Shown here: piece after piece, positions 25,999-33,488 of the stretch
Layout: each line of letters starts with the position of its first letter
Position numbering within the stretch: position 1 is the first letter of the stretch
Source of the DNA: Chloroflexota bacterium
GTDB taxonomy: Bacteria > Chloroflexota > Anaerolineae > J036 > Brachytrichaceae
Assembly (NCBI GenBank): GCA_025354985.1
Contig: JANXLU010000053.1
Location: 62,001 to 126,000 of the forward strand
Length of the DNA stretch: 64,000 nucleotides
Direction of reading: 5' to 3'
The notes under the pieces: model-generated
Databases searched by the model: none
What the model was told of the DNA's origin: nothing
The model's input: only the letters and a program-made list of their open reading frames with translations
Program-made: the position numbers and the translations under genes

Positions 25999-27375
25999 TT
26001 ACAACAGGGTTCCGCGCAAAATGAAGGTTGCCACCGTGAAATAGATGATCAACCCCGTGACATCCACCAGCGTGGCCACAAACGGGGCGGACGACGTTGC
26101 CGGATCAAGCCCCAACCGTTTCAGGATCAAGGGTAGGATCGACCCGGCGAGCGAGCCCCACAGCACGATGCCGACCAACGCAAACCCAATGGTCAATGCA
26201 ATGAGATACCAGTATGGTCCGTAGATGTCGCTAAAAAGTGACCAAATCGTAATCCGCAAGAATCCGATGACCCCCAACAATATGCCCAGACCGAGCCCGG
26301 TGGTGAACTCGCGCCGCATCACCCGCCACCAGTCACGCAGCTTTACTTCGCCGAGTGCCAGCGCGCGGATGATGAGCGTGGCCGCTTGTGAACCGCTGTT
26401 GCCGCCGCTTGAAATGATCAGTGGCACAAAGAGTGACAGCACCACCGCGCGCTCGATTTGCTTCTCGTAGAAGCCCATTGCGGTGGCCGTTAGCATCTCG
26501 CTCAGGAACAGAATGACCAGCCAGCCGCCTCGCTTTCTAAGCATTTTTAGCAAGCTGATGTCAAGATACGGCGCGTCCAAGGATTCGCTGCCTCCCACTT
26601 CCTGGATCTGTTTGGTCGCCGCCTGCTCGGCCACATCGAGTACGTCATCCGCGGTGACGATGCCGACCAACGAGCCGTCGCCGTCCACCACCGGCAGCGC
26701 AACCAGATCAACCGCGCGCATCAGCGCGACGGCGTTGATGGCCGGGTCGGTGGTCTTTAGCGCCGAGAAACTGCCATCCATCAGCGCCTGGACCGTGCGT
26801 TCGGGTGGGCTGACCAGAAACCGACGTATGCGCAAGTCATCGACCAACTTGCCGTGCTCATCAACCACGTAGATGACGTTAACCGTTTCACTATCGAGCC
26901 CGCGCACCCGAATCGTATCCAGCACTTGTTGCACGGTGCGGTCCGGGGTGACCGCGATGTAGTGGGGCGTCATCAACCGTCCGACGCTCTTTTCCGGGTA
27001 ACCCAGCGACTTTAACGCGGCGATGCGCTCTGCTGGTGAAAGCTGCTCCAGAAGTTCCCTGGTCACGTTGCCTGGTAGCTCTTCCAACAGCTTTGTGCGA
27101 TCATCATCGGGCATGGCGCTGAGCACCGCGCTCAGGTCAGCCTGGCCAAGGGCTTTAATGAGCAACTGTTGCTGGCCACGGGGAAGATAAGCAAAGGTAT
27201 CACCCGCAAGCTTGTGTGGCAAAACGCGAAACAGAACGGCCTGATCGAGCGGGCCGAAGTCGCCTAGCACCTCGGCGATCCCGGATGCGGGCAGATCATC
27301 CAACACATCTCTCACATGGGCAAAATCACGTGTGCGGATGCCATCTACAAGCTGGGTTCGAAGTGCTTCATTCAT
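25999..27375 (-). CDS. mgtE: magnesium transporter MgtE
   Basis: This 458-residue protein is a complete MgtE channel. It has an N-terminal helical superhelix domain (about 1-130, with ELLEQLSPAERIAALKSLGYPEKSVGRLMT leading into the CBS region), two CBS domains (about 135-255) that sense Mg2+, a plug helix, and five transmembrane helices (about 280-458). The pore signature VPLIISSGGNSGSQAATLIIRALALGEV is intact. It imports Mg2+ through the cytoplasmic membrane. The 61-base gap to the upstream aminotransferase is too short for a Mg2+ riboswitch. Confidence 0.95.
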   Translation of the reverse strand: MNEALRTQLVDGIRTRDFAHVRDVLDDLPASGIAEVLGDFGPLDQAVLFRVLPHKLAGDTFAYLPRGQQQLLIKALGQADLSAVLSAMPDDDRTKLLEELPGNVTRELLEQLSPAERIAALKSLGYPEKSVGRLMTPHYIAVTPDRTVQQVLDTIRVRGLDSETVNVIYVVDEHGKLVDDLRIRRFLVSPPERTVQALMDGSFSALKTTDPAINAVALMRAVDLVALPVVDGDGSLVGIVTADDVLDVAEQAATKQIQEVGGSESLDAPYLDISLLKMLRKRGGWLVILFLSEMLTATAMGFYEKQIERAVVLSLFVPLIISSGGNSGSQAATLIIRALALGEVKLRDWWRVMRREFTTGLGLGILLGVIGFLRITIWSLFSDIYGPYWYLIALTIGFALVGIVLWGSLAGSILPLILKRLGLDPATSSAPFVATLVDVTGLIIYFTVATFILRGTLL

Positions 27376-27436
27376 GAATAAGTTTGGCGGTCAGGTCCGA
27401 CTGTGCACGGCACGGGCGGACCTGACCGGATATGGA

Positions 27437-28633
27437 CTAACGAAATCTCAGCAACTTTTCAGCGCCGGCCTGCAGGGTTGCGTCCTGCTTGCAATAGGCA
27501 AACCGGGTGAGGTTGTCACCATCCGCCGGGTTCCAGAAAAATGTGGTGCCGGGCACGGTGGCCACGCCACCTTCGCGGGCCAGACGCATGGCAAACTCGG
27601 TGCCGTTTTCCCCGGCGCGTTTTAGCGGTCCGATGTTTGCCATGATGTAGTATGCGCCGTCAGGCGCGATGGGATCAAACCCGGACTCGCTGAGCACATC
27701 CATCATGTAGTCACGCTTTTTGGTATACATCGCTTTTAGCCCGATAAAGTAACTGTCGGGCAGACCAAGACCGACTGCGGCCGCCTCCTGGAGCGGCGCC
27801 GGGGCGCCGACGGTCAAAAAGTCATGCACTTTTCGGATGGCATTGGTGATGTCGGCGGGTGCGATGCAGGTGCCCAGCCGCCATCCCGTGACGCTAAAGG
27901 TCTTGCTCATGCCGCTGATGGTAACGGTGCGATCCGCCATCCCCGGGAACGTCGCAAGCACATGATGCTGATGGTCGCCGTAGATGATGAACTCATAGAT
28001 TTCGTCCGTGACCGCAATCACATCGTGTTCGATGCACAGGTCGGCGACCAACTGCAACTCCGCACGGGTAAACACATGCCCGGTGGGATTGTGCGGGGTG
28101 TTCACAATGATGGCCTTGGTGCGCTCGTTAAAGGCCGCGCGCAGCTGATCCAGATCAACAACCCAGGCCGTTTGCATCAAACCAGTGTGCGGGTCACGTG
28201 CGGGTTGCGGGCGCAGCGACACGAACCGCGGCGTGGCGCCGCTGAGCCAGGAATCCGGTCCGTAGTTTTCGTAATAGGGCTCAAAAATAATGACTTCGTC
28301 ACCCGGGTTGCAAATAGCCATCAGGGTCGCGATCATGCATTCGGTGGCGCCACAACACACCACGATGTTGGTTTCCGGGTCCACCTTCATGCCATAGCGC
28401 TTGTGATAATGGGTGGCCAGTGCGGTGCGCAGATTTGGGCTGCCCCAGGTGATGGCGTATTGGTTGATGTCAGCCCGGATCGCCGCGACTGCGGCTTCCT
28501 TGACTTCGTCGGGCGCCGGCAGGTCGGGCAGACCCTGGGAGAGATTGACCGCGCCCACGCTACGGGCCACGCGCGTCATCTCGCGGATGACGCTCTCCTT
28601 AAATTGCTGGCTGCGGTGTGAGGTTCGTTCCAT
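27437..28633 (-). CDS. aminotransferase class I (kynurenine/aspartate aminotransferase-like)
   Basis: This 398-residue fold-type I aminotransferase has VNLSQGLPDLPAPDEV, INQYAITWGSPNLRTALA, VVCCGATECMIATLMAICNPGDEVIIFEPYYENYGP, NTPHNPTGHVFT, the Asp in AVTDEIYEF, the Schiff-base Lys in TISGMSKTFSVTGWRLG, and the C-terminal Arg in NLTRFAYCK. The overall pattern is that of broad-specificity enzymes related to kynurenine-oxoglutarate transaminase. The ATG at 28633 is preferred to a TTG 9 bases upstream. It overlaps the end of hisC by 35 bases, so expression is coupled. Confidence 0.9.
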   Translation of the reverse strand: MERTSHRSQQFKESVIREMTRVARSVGAVNLSQGLPDLPAPDEVKEAAVAAIRADINQYAITWGSPNLRTALATHYHKRYGMKVDPETNIVVCCGATECMIATLMAICNPGDEVIIFEPYYENYGPDSWLSGATPRFVSLRPQPARDPHTGLMQTAWVVDLDQLRAAFNERTKAIIVNTPHNPTGHVFTRAELQLVADLCIEHDVIAVTDEIYEFIIYGDHQHHVLATFPGMADRTVTISGMSKTFSVTGWRLGTCIAPADITNAIRKVHDFLTVGAPAPLQEAAAVGLGLPDSYFIGLKAMYTKKRDYMMDVLSESGFDPIAPDGAYYIMANIGPLKRAGENGTEFAMRLAREGGVATVPGTTFFWNPADGDNLTRFAYCKQDATLQAGAEKLLRFR

Positions 28634-29744
28634 GAGCTCCAATATCTTTTAAGGCCGCCACAAGGGCGTCCATTTGATCGGGTCGTCCAATTGAGATGCG
28701 CACATAGTCGCCGAGTACGCCGCCAAAGAACCGGGTGAGAATGCCGCGCTGCTCCAGCGCCCCGTGCAACAGAGCGCCGGCCGGCTTTGGTTGCCCAACC
28801 ATACCCGGGTGGGTGACTTTGCACAAAACGAAATTGGTTTCGCTGGGCACGGGCGTGAGCCAGCCCAGCTCGTCCAAGGTCTCGCACAGCCGGTTCCGCT
28901 CGGCCACGATCGCGCGTTTGGTGGCGTCTATGTGCGCCCGATCACTGAGCGCCGCCACCGCCACATGCTGGGACGGTGCGCTTGGTGCAAAATAGGGCTT
29001 GACGCCCCACACAAACCCGACAATGTTCGCCGGGAACACCCCGTAGCCTACGCGCATCCCCGCCAGCCCAACCAACTTGCTCAACGTGCGCACCACAATC
29101 ACATTGTCGCTCGCCACCGCGTGCTGTACTACGTTTGGCTGGGAACTGAGTTCGATGTAGGCCTCGTCAACTACCACCATGATCGGCAGTGCCATCAGGC
29201 GACTCAGATCGGCGGGTGAGGTGACCGAGCCATCAGGGTTGTTTGGATTGGTGACAAACAACACCTTTGCCCTGGGCGTGTTTCTTACCGCAGCTTCCAC
29301 GGCGTCCACGTCGATTGAGAAGTCCGCCCGGCGCGGCACGGCCACATAGTTGGCGTGCGCCTGCGCGGCCTCGTGTGCATACACGCCAAACGTTGGCGGG
29401 CAGTCAATCACCCCATCACCGGGCCCGACAAAAATGCGAAAGATCAGGTGCAGGATTTCATCACCGCCATTTGCGCACAAAATGTGTTTGCGATCGACCC
29501 CCAGATAATTCGATAGCGCGTCGCGCAACAGATTTTGATCAGGATCGGGATACAGGTTTGGAGGTGTGGATGCCATCGCGTCCAACACCACCCGCGATGG
29601 CGGCATCACATTCTCGTTGGCGTCCAGCTTGATCATTGCGCTGAGCGGCAGACCCAGTTTCTGCGCCATTTGCCCGGCGGTCGGGGTTGGAATGTAGCCG
29701 CGCATTCCGTGTAACTGGGGCACGACAAAGTCATTGACGTTCAT
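28599..29744 (-). CDS. hisC: histidinol-phosphate aminotransferase
   Basis: This 381-residue PLP enzyme converts imidazole-acetol phosphate to histidinol phosphate. It shows IKLDANENVMPPS, NLYPDPDQNLLRDALSNYLGV, CANGGDEILHLIFRIFVGPGDGVIDCPPTFGVY, FVTNPNNPDGS, VVDEAYIEL, RTLSKLVGLAGMRVGYG with the catalytic Lys, and the C-terminal RISIGRPDQMDALVAALKDI. No other his genes are present, so it is outside a histidine operon and may serve another aromatic or histidinol-phosphate-like substrate. It is the first gene of the minus-strand run; GATAAT lies 7 bases before the ATG. Confidence 0.92.
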   Translation of the reverse strand: MNVNDFVVPQLHGMRGYIPTPTAGQMAQKLGLPLSAMIKLDANENVMPPSRVVLDAMASTPPNLYPDPDQNLLRDALSNYLGVDRKHILCANGGDEILHLIFRIFVGPGDGVIDCPPTFGVYAHEAAQAHANYVAVPRRADFSIDVDAVEAAVRNTPRAKVLFVTNPNNPDGSVTSPADLSRLMALPIMVVVDEAYIELSSQPNVVQHAVASDNVIVVRTLSKLVGLAGMRVGYGVFPANIVGFVWGVKPYFAPSAPSQHVAVAALSDRAHIDATKRAIVAERNRLCETLDELGWLTPVPSETNFVLCKVTHPGMVGQPKPAGALLHGALEQRGILTRFFGGVLGDYVRISIGRPDQMDALVAALKDIGAHGTNLTPQPAI

Positions 29745-29751
29745 TGATTAG

Positions 29752-29757
29752 ATTATC
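29752..29757 (-). promoter_or_regulatory. -10 element (GATAAT) at -7 of hisC
   Basis: GATAAT on the minus strand ends 7 bases before the hisC ATG at 29744. It lies in the divergent spacer shared with the sulfurtransferase gene, which has its own hexamer at 29802-29807. Confidence 0.5.
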
Positions 29758-29801
29758 TGTCACAAACAACAAGGTCGGTTGCGTTCCGGAGGTGATTCCG
29801 G

Positions 29802-29807
29802 TATCCT
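29802..29807 (+). promoter_or_regulatory. -10 element (TATCCT) at -7 of the sulfurtransferase gene
   Basis: TATCCT ends 7 bases before the ATG at 29815, a 4-of-6 match to TATAAT with the spacing seen at other leaderless genes here. Confidence 0.4.
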
Positions 29808-29814
29808 TTGATCC

Positions 29815-30681
29815 ATGGCAACAATGAACTTTGAAACGCTGATCTCCTGCGCAGATGCGCACGCGCACCTGGCGGACCCGGATTGGGTCTTTGTGGACAG
29901 CCGCTATTCGCTGACCGATTCCAGTCAGGGCGAGCGCGACTACCAGGCCGGGCACATCCCCGGCGCGGACTATGCTCATTTGGGGCATGATCTGAGCGGC
30001 CCCGCGATCCCGGGAAAAACCGGGCGGCACCCGATCCCGGACGAGGCCGGCTGTGTGGCCGCGTTTGAGAAGTTGGGGATAACCAACGCCAGCCAGGTGG
30101 TGAGCTATGACGCCAACAACGGGGTGATGGCCTCGCGCTTGTGGTGGCTGCTGCGCTGGGCGGGTCATACCAAGGTTGCTGTGTTGGATGGCGGGTTTGG
30201 TCATTGGGAGAAAGCCGGGCTGCCGACGCGCCCCGGCACCGAGGTTCGCGCGCGGGGCAGCTTTACGCCGCACTTTGTTTCCGGTCTAAACGTCGATTTG
30301 GCCATGGTTGACAAGCTGCGTCATGATCCGGTGTATGCCTTGCTTGATGTGCGCACCGCGGATCGCTATCGCGGTGAAAATGAGACGATTGACGCGGTGG
30401 GTGGCCACATCCCTGGGTCACGCAACCTGCCATTCAACCAGCACCTTGGCGCCGATGGGTTGCATGTCGCACCCGACACGCTGCTAGCGCAATTCGCCGA
30501 GGCCGAGGACGGGCGCGATGCCGACCACGTCGTGTTCTCCTGTGGCAGCGGGGTCACCGCAGCGCACGCTGCGATGCTGCACCTGCATGCCGGGCTGGCC
30601 ATGCCCAAAATATACGCCGGGTCGTTTAGCGAATGGATTGCCGATCCGTCCCGGAGGGTTGCGACCGGGCCAAATCCATGA
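29815..30681 (+). CDS. 3-mercaptopyruvate-type sulfurtransferase (two rhodanese domains)
   Basis: This 288-residue protein has two rhodanese domains. The first (about 12-130) is structural. The second carries the active-site loop CGSGVTAAHAA, and the CG[S/T]GVT form is that of 3-mercaptopyruvate sulfurtransferases rather than thiosulfate sulfurtransferases. The conserved DYAHLGHDLSG and the segment around FGHWEKAGLPT are typical. It transfers sulfane sulfur to thiols or cyanide in the cytoplasm. Its stop overlaps the start of the PPOX gene (ATGA). It differs from the second rhodanese in the window, at 53068. Confidence 0.92.
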   Translation: MATMNFETLISCADAHAHLADPDWVFVDSRYSLTDSSQGERDYQAGHIPGADYAHLGHDLSGPAIPGKTGRHPIPDEAGCVAAFEKLGITNASQVVSYDANNGVMASRLWWLLRWAGHTKVAVLDGGFGHWEKAGLPTRPGTEVRARGSFTPHFVSGLNVDLAMVDKLRHDPVYALLDVRTADRYRGENETIDAVGGHIPGSRNLPFNQHLGADGLHVAPDTLLAQFAEAEDGRDADHVVFSCGSGVTAAHAAMLHLHAGLAMPKIYAGSFSEWIADPSRRVATGPNP

Positions 30682-31127
30682 GCCTGGATTTCAGCACGGC
30701 AACCGGACGGCGCGCGTTGGAACGCATCAACACCGAGCGCGTCATCTGGCTGACGACCAGCTCGCGCGCCGGCGTGCCCCAACCCAGACCGGTCTGGTTT
30801 ATCTGGCAAGATGCCTCCTTCCTGATCTATAGCCTGGCGACCACCCACAAGGTGCAGCATATTCGGCTTCATCCAGAGGTGGCGCTGCACTTTGACGCCG
30901 GCCCGAGTGGCACCGATATTCAGGTGTTCCACGGGGAGGCGCGGATTGACCCGAGCGCGGCACCGGTGCGTGCGCAACCGGACTATGTGCAAAAGTATCG
31001 CGCTGAAATACTGGAAATGGGGATGACCGTTGATAGTTACTCGGCATCATTTGTGGTGGCGTTGCGGATTGTGCCGACGCGGTTGCGCGGGCTGATGCCG
31101 CTTGAGGAGGAACTGAATGTGACATGA
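30678..31127 (+). CDS. PPOX-class flavin/F420-binding protein (Rv3369-like)
   Basis: This 149-residue split-barrel protein matches the pyridoxamine-phosphate-oxidase-like family, close to the mycobacterial Rv3369 group: RALERINTERVIWLTTSSRAGVPQPRPVWFIWQDASFLIYS, THKVQHIRLHPEVALHFDAG, and DIQVFHGEARID. That group is predicted to bind coenzyme F420. It would act as a reductase or oxidase in the cytoplasm, with unknown substrate. The ATG at 30678 overlaps the sulfurtransferase stop, and its own stop overlaps the rhaB start (ATGA), so three genes are translationally chained. Confidence 0.82.
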   Translation: MSLDFSTATGRRALERINTERVIWLTTSSRAGVPQPRPVWFIWQDASFLIYSLATTHKVQHIRLHPEVALHFDAGPSGTDIQVFHGEARIDPSAAPVRAQPDYVQKYRAEILEMGMTVDSYSASFVVALRIVPTRLRGLMPLEEELNVT

Positions 31128-32551
31128 CGCATCAAACTGTTCTTGCAATTGACCTTGGTGCTGAATCCGGTCGGGTGATGGCGGTTCACCTGCGGAATGG
31201 TGCGCTGACGCTGGAAGATGTGCATCGGTTTCCAAATGTTCCGGTGAGCGTGCACGGCACGCTTCATTGGGATGTGCTGCGGCTGTGGCGCGATATCAAG
31301 GACGGCGTGCGCAAGGCGGCCGGGCTGCACCCGCGCAGCCTGGGGGTGGACACCTGGGGGGTTGACTTCGCGCTGCTGGATTCGGCGGGCGCGTTGCTTG
31401 GGAACCCGGTGCACTATCGGGATGCGCGCACAACCGGAATGATGGATCGGGTGTTTGCCCGCGTCCCGCGCACCACGGTGTTTGAACAGACCGGTATTCA
31501 GTTTCTGCCGATCAACACGATCTATCAGCTGGCGAGCCTGGTCGCATCGCGGTCGCCACAGCTGGCTGCGGCTCAAACCTTTTTGACAATTCCAGACCTG
31601 CTCAACTATTGGCTGACCGAAGAAAGGACCTGCGAATTTACCAACGCCACCACCACTCAACTTTACGATCCGCGCGCGGGCGCCTGGGCCACGGATCTTA
31701 TGCAGGCGCTTGACATCCCGCAGCGGATATTTCCAACCGTTATTTCGCCAGGCACATTGATCGGAACTTACGAGGGAATGTCGGTGATTGCACCGGCCTG
31801 CCATGACACCGGCAGCTCGGTCATTGGCGTGCCGCTGAGTACGCCCCGATCCGTGTATATCAGCAGCGGCACCTGGAGCCTGGTTGGCATGGAGGTGGGC
31901 GCGCCGGTCATCACCACGGCGGCGCTGGCCGCGAACATGACCAACGAGGGCGGGGCCGGGGGCACCACGCGGCTGCTCAAAAACGTGATGGGTCTGTGGA
32001 TCATTCAACAGTGCCGGGCCACCTGGGAAGCCGCCGGTGAGCCACTCACCTACGCCCTGCTGGTTGAGCTGGCGGGTGCGGCACCGGCCTTGCGATCGAT
32101 CATCGACGTCAACGATCCGCGTTTCCTGCCACCGGGTGATCATCCGCGGCTGATCCAGAATCTTTGCCGCGAGAGCGGGCAGCCGGTGCCTCAGAGCCCG
32201 GCGGAAGTGGCCCGATGTGTGTTTGAGAGCCTGGCCTGCGCCTATCGCGCGATCGTGACCACCTTGCGTGAGTTGACGGGTGGGCCGGTGGACACCATTC
32301 ACGTTGTGGGTGGCGGGTCACAAAATACGCTGCTGTGCCAGATGACCGCCAACGCCACAGGCCTGCGTGTATTGGCCGGGCCGGTTGAATCCACGGTGAT
32401 CGGCAACGCGCTGTTGCAGTTTATTGCGCTGGGCGAATTGAAGGACATTGCACAGGCGCGCGCACTGGTGGCGGAGATGGGTGAGCTTGTGCGGTATGAA
32501 CCTGAAGAAACCGGTGCGTGGGATGACGCGGTTGCCCGGGCAAATTTGTGA
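31124..32551 (+). CDS. rhaB: rhamnulokinase (FGGY family)
   Basis: This 475-residue sugar kinase shows the rhamnulokinase pattern: AIDLGAESGRVMAVHL (phosphate 1), GTLHWDVLRLWRDIKDG, LGVDTWGVDFALLD with the catalytic Asp, PVHYRDARTTGMMDRVFARV, GIQFLPINTIYQL, FTNATTTQLYDPR, SSGTWSLVGMEV and IHVVGGGSQNTLLCQMTANATG (adenosine site). It phosphorylates L-rhamnulose to L-rhamnulose 1-phosphate. The isomerase and aldolase are not adjacent, and the gene is instead chained by ATGA to the PPOX gene, so a related ketose substrate is possible. Confidence 0.9.
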   Translation: MTHQTVLAIDLGAESGRVMAVHLRNGALTLEDVHRFPNVPVSVHGTLHWDVLRLWRDIKDGVRKAAGLHPRSLGVDTWGVDFALLDSAGALLGNPVHYRDARTTGMMDRVFARVPRTTVFEQTGIQFLPINTIYQLASLVASRSPQLAAAQTFLTIPDLLNYWLTEERTCEFTNATTTQLYDPRAGAWATDLMQALDIPQRIFPTVISPGTLIGTYEGMSVIAPACHDTGSSVIGVPLSTPRSVYISSGTWSLVGMEVGAPVITTAALAANMTNEGGAGGTTRLLKNVMGLWIIQQCRATWEAAGEPLTYALLVELAGAAPALRSIIDVNDPRFLPPGDHPRLIQNLCRESGQPVPQSPAEVARCVFESLACAYRAIVTTLRELTGGPVDTIHVVGGGSQNTLLCQMTANATGLRVLAGPVESTVIGNALLQFIALGELKDIAQARALVAEMGELVRYEPEETGAWDDAVARANL

Positions 32552-32559
32552 TCCGCGGC

Positions 32560-32565
32560 TACAAT
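32560..32565 (+). promoter_or_regulatory. -10 element (TACAAT) before the MEMO-like gene
   Basis: TACAAT ends 8 bases before the ATG at 32574, in the 22-base gap after rhaB. It suggests an extra internal, nearly leaderless promoter. Confidence 0.45.
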
Positions 32566-32573
32566 CTTTTCTC

Positions 32574-33479
32574 ATGGCTCAACGATCCGATATACCCGAC
32601 TTTCGCGCAGCGGCCGACAAAAAGAACGCGGCGCTTGGTGACGCGGGCGCGCTGAAGATTTTGGAGCGCGGGCGCCAATGGAACCTTGCGCCCGCGCTTA
32701 AGAGCGGCGGAGCAGTCATTTTTCCGCATGTAAGCGTGGAGGTGTGTGGTCATCACCTTGCCGCGGGGATACACGCCGCAGTGGATAGTGGCGCACCGAT
32801 CGTGCTGGCCATCGGCGTGCTGCATGCGCTGACGGATGACCTGCAAGACGCGCGCGTGCGGGTAGCCGCTGGTGGGGATGTGCTGAGCGAGCCAACCCAG
32901 GGTATTCAGGGGCGCGGGCTGCCGGGTCGCGAGGATTGGCAGTGCGAATTTAGCATGATCCATTTTGAGTATTTGTGGGGGGTTGAAGCGCGGCGCAGGA
33001 CGGCGCTGGGCCAGGCCGTGCCGGAGTTGGTGGTGCGCTACCCCTATCTTGCGGGTGGACGACCGCACCTGCTGCCGGGGATGGCCGAGCTGCAGCGGCT
33101 GATGGCCGCGGGCGCGGTGCTGCTGGGGACGGCCGACCCGTTTCACCATGGCCTGGCCTATGGCGACATCGCGGAGACTGCCAAGGCGCCAAACGAGGGC
33201 GGACTTGAGCTGTGCCACGCCACGGTGCAAGCCGGGTTTGACATGCTGGGCACAGGTGACTATTGGGGGTTTAACCAGCATTGCGTGGCGGCCAAGAGCG
33301 ACGGGCGTGACATGGGTCAGACCATTCGCTACCTTGCGCAAAAACCGCTCACGGCTGAAATTCATGACATTGTTTGGGAAGACATGAGCGGGCCGTATCA
33401 AAAGCCCTGGCCCAGCTGGGTATCGGGCGCGCTGATCACGCTGACACCACGCGGCGCGGTGGCCACAGATTTGCACTGA
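32574..33479 (+). CDS. MEMO1-like protein (AmmeMemoRadiSam protein B-like), tentative
   Basis: This 301-residue soluble protein is not a firm family match, but its blocks follow MEMO1 in order: VIFPHVSVEVCGHHLAAGIHAA (PHAG-YSG block), IGVLHALT (metal His of the GPSH block), EFSMIHFEYLWGV (EHSLE block), VLLGTADPFHHGLAYGD (SSDFSH-G block), and FNQHCVAAKS (Cys of the NTICGR block). MEMO1 binds copper or iron through His, His and Cys near these positions, and all three are present. The function in bacteria is unknown. The chosen ATG has TACAAT 8 bases upstream; the amidohydrolase starts 9 bases after the stop. Confidence 0.55.
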   Translation: MAQRSDIPDFRAAADKKNAALGDAGALKILERGRQWNLAPALKSGGAVIFPHVSVEVCGHHLAAGIHAAVDSGAPIVLAIGVLHALTDDLQDARVRVAAGGDVLSEPTQGIQGRGLPGREDWQCEFSMIHFEYLWGVEARRRTALGQAVPELVVRYPYLAGGRPHLLPGMAELQRLMAAGAVLLGTADPFHHGLAYGDIAETAKAPNEGGLELCHATVQAGFDMLGTGDYWGFNQHCVAAKSDGRDMGQTIRYLAQKPLTAEIHDIVWEDMSGPYQKPWPSWVSGALITLTPRGAVATDLH

Positions 33480-33488
33480 GACAACACC

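Noticed and set aside
27376-27436. Possible Mg2+ riboswitch before mgtE
   Set aside because: The gap is only 61 bases, too short for the known Mg2+-sensing element, and shows no fitting hairpins.
31037-32302. A 421-codon open frame on the minus strand
   Set aside because: It is antisense to rhaB, which has complete FGGY kinase motifs. High GC content at third positions keeps the antisense frame open.
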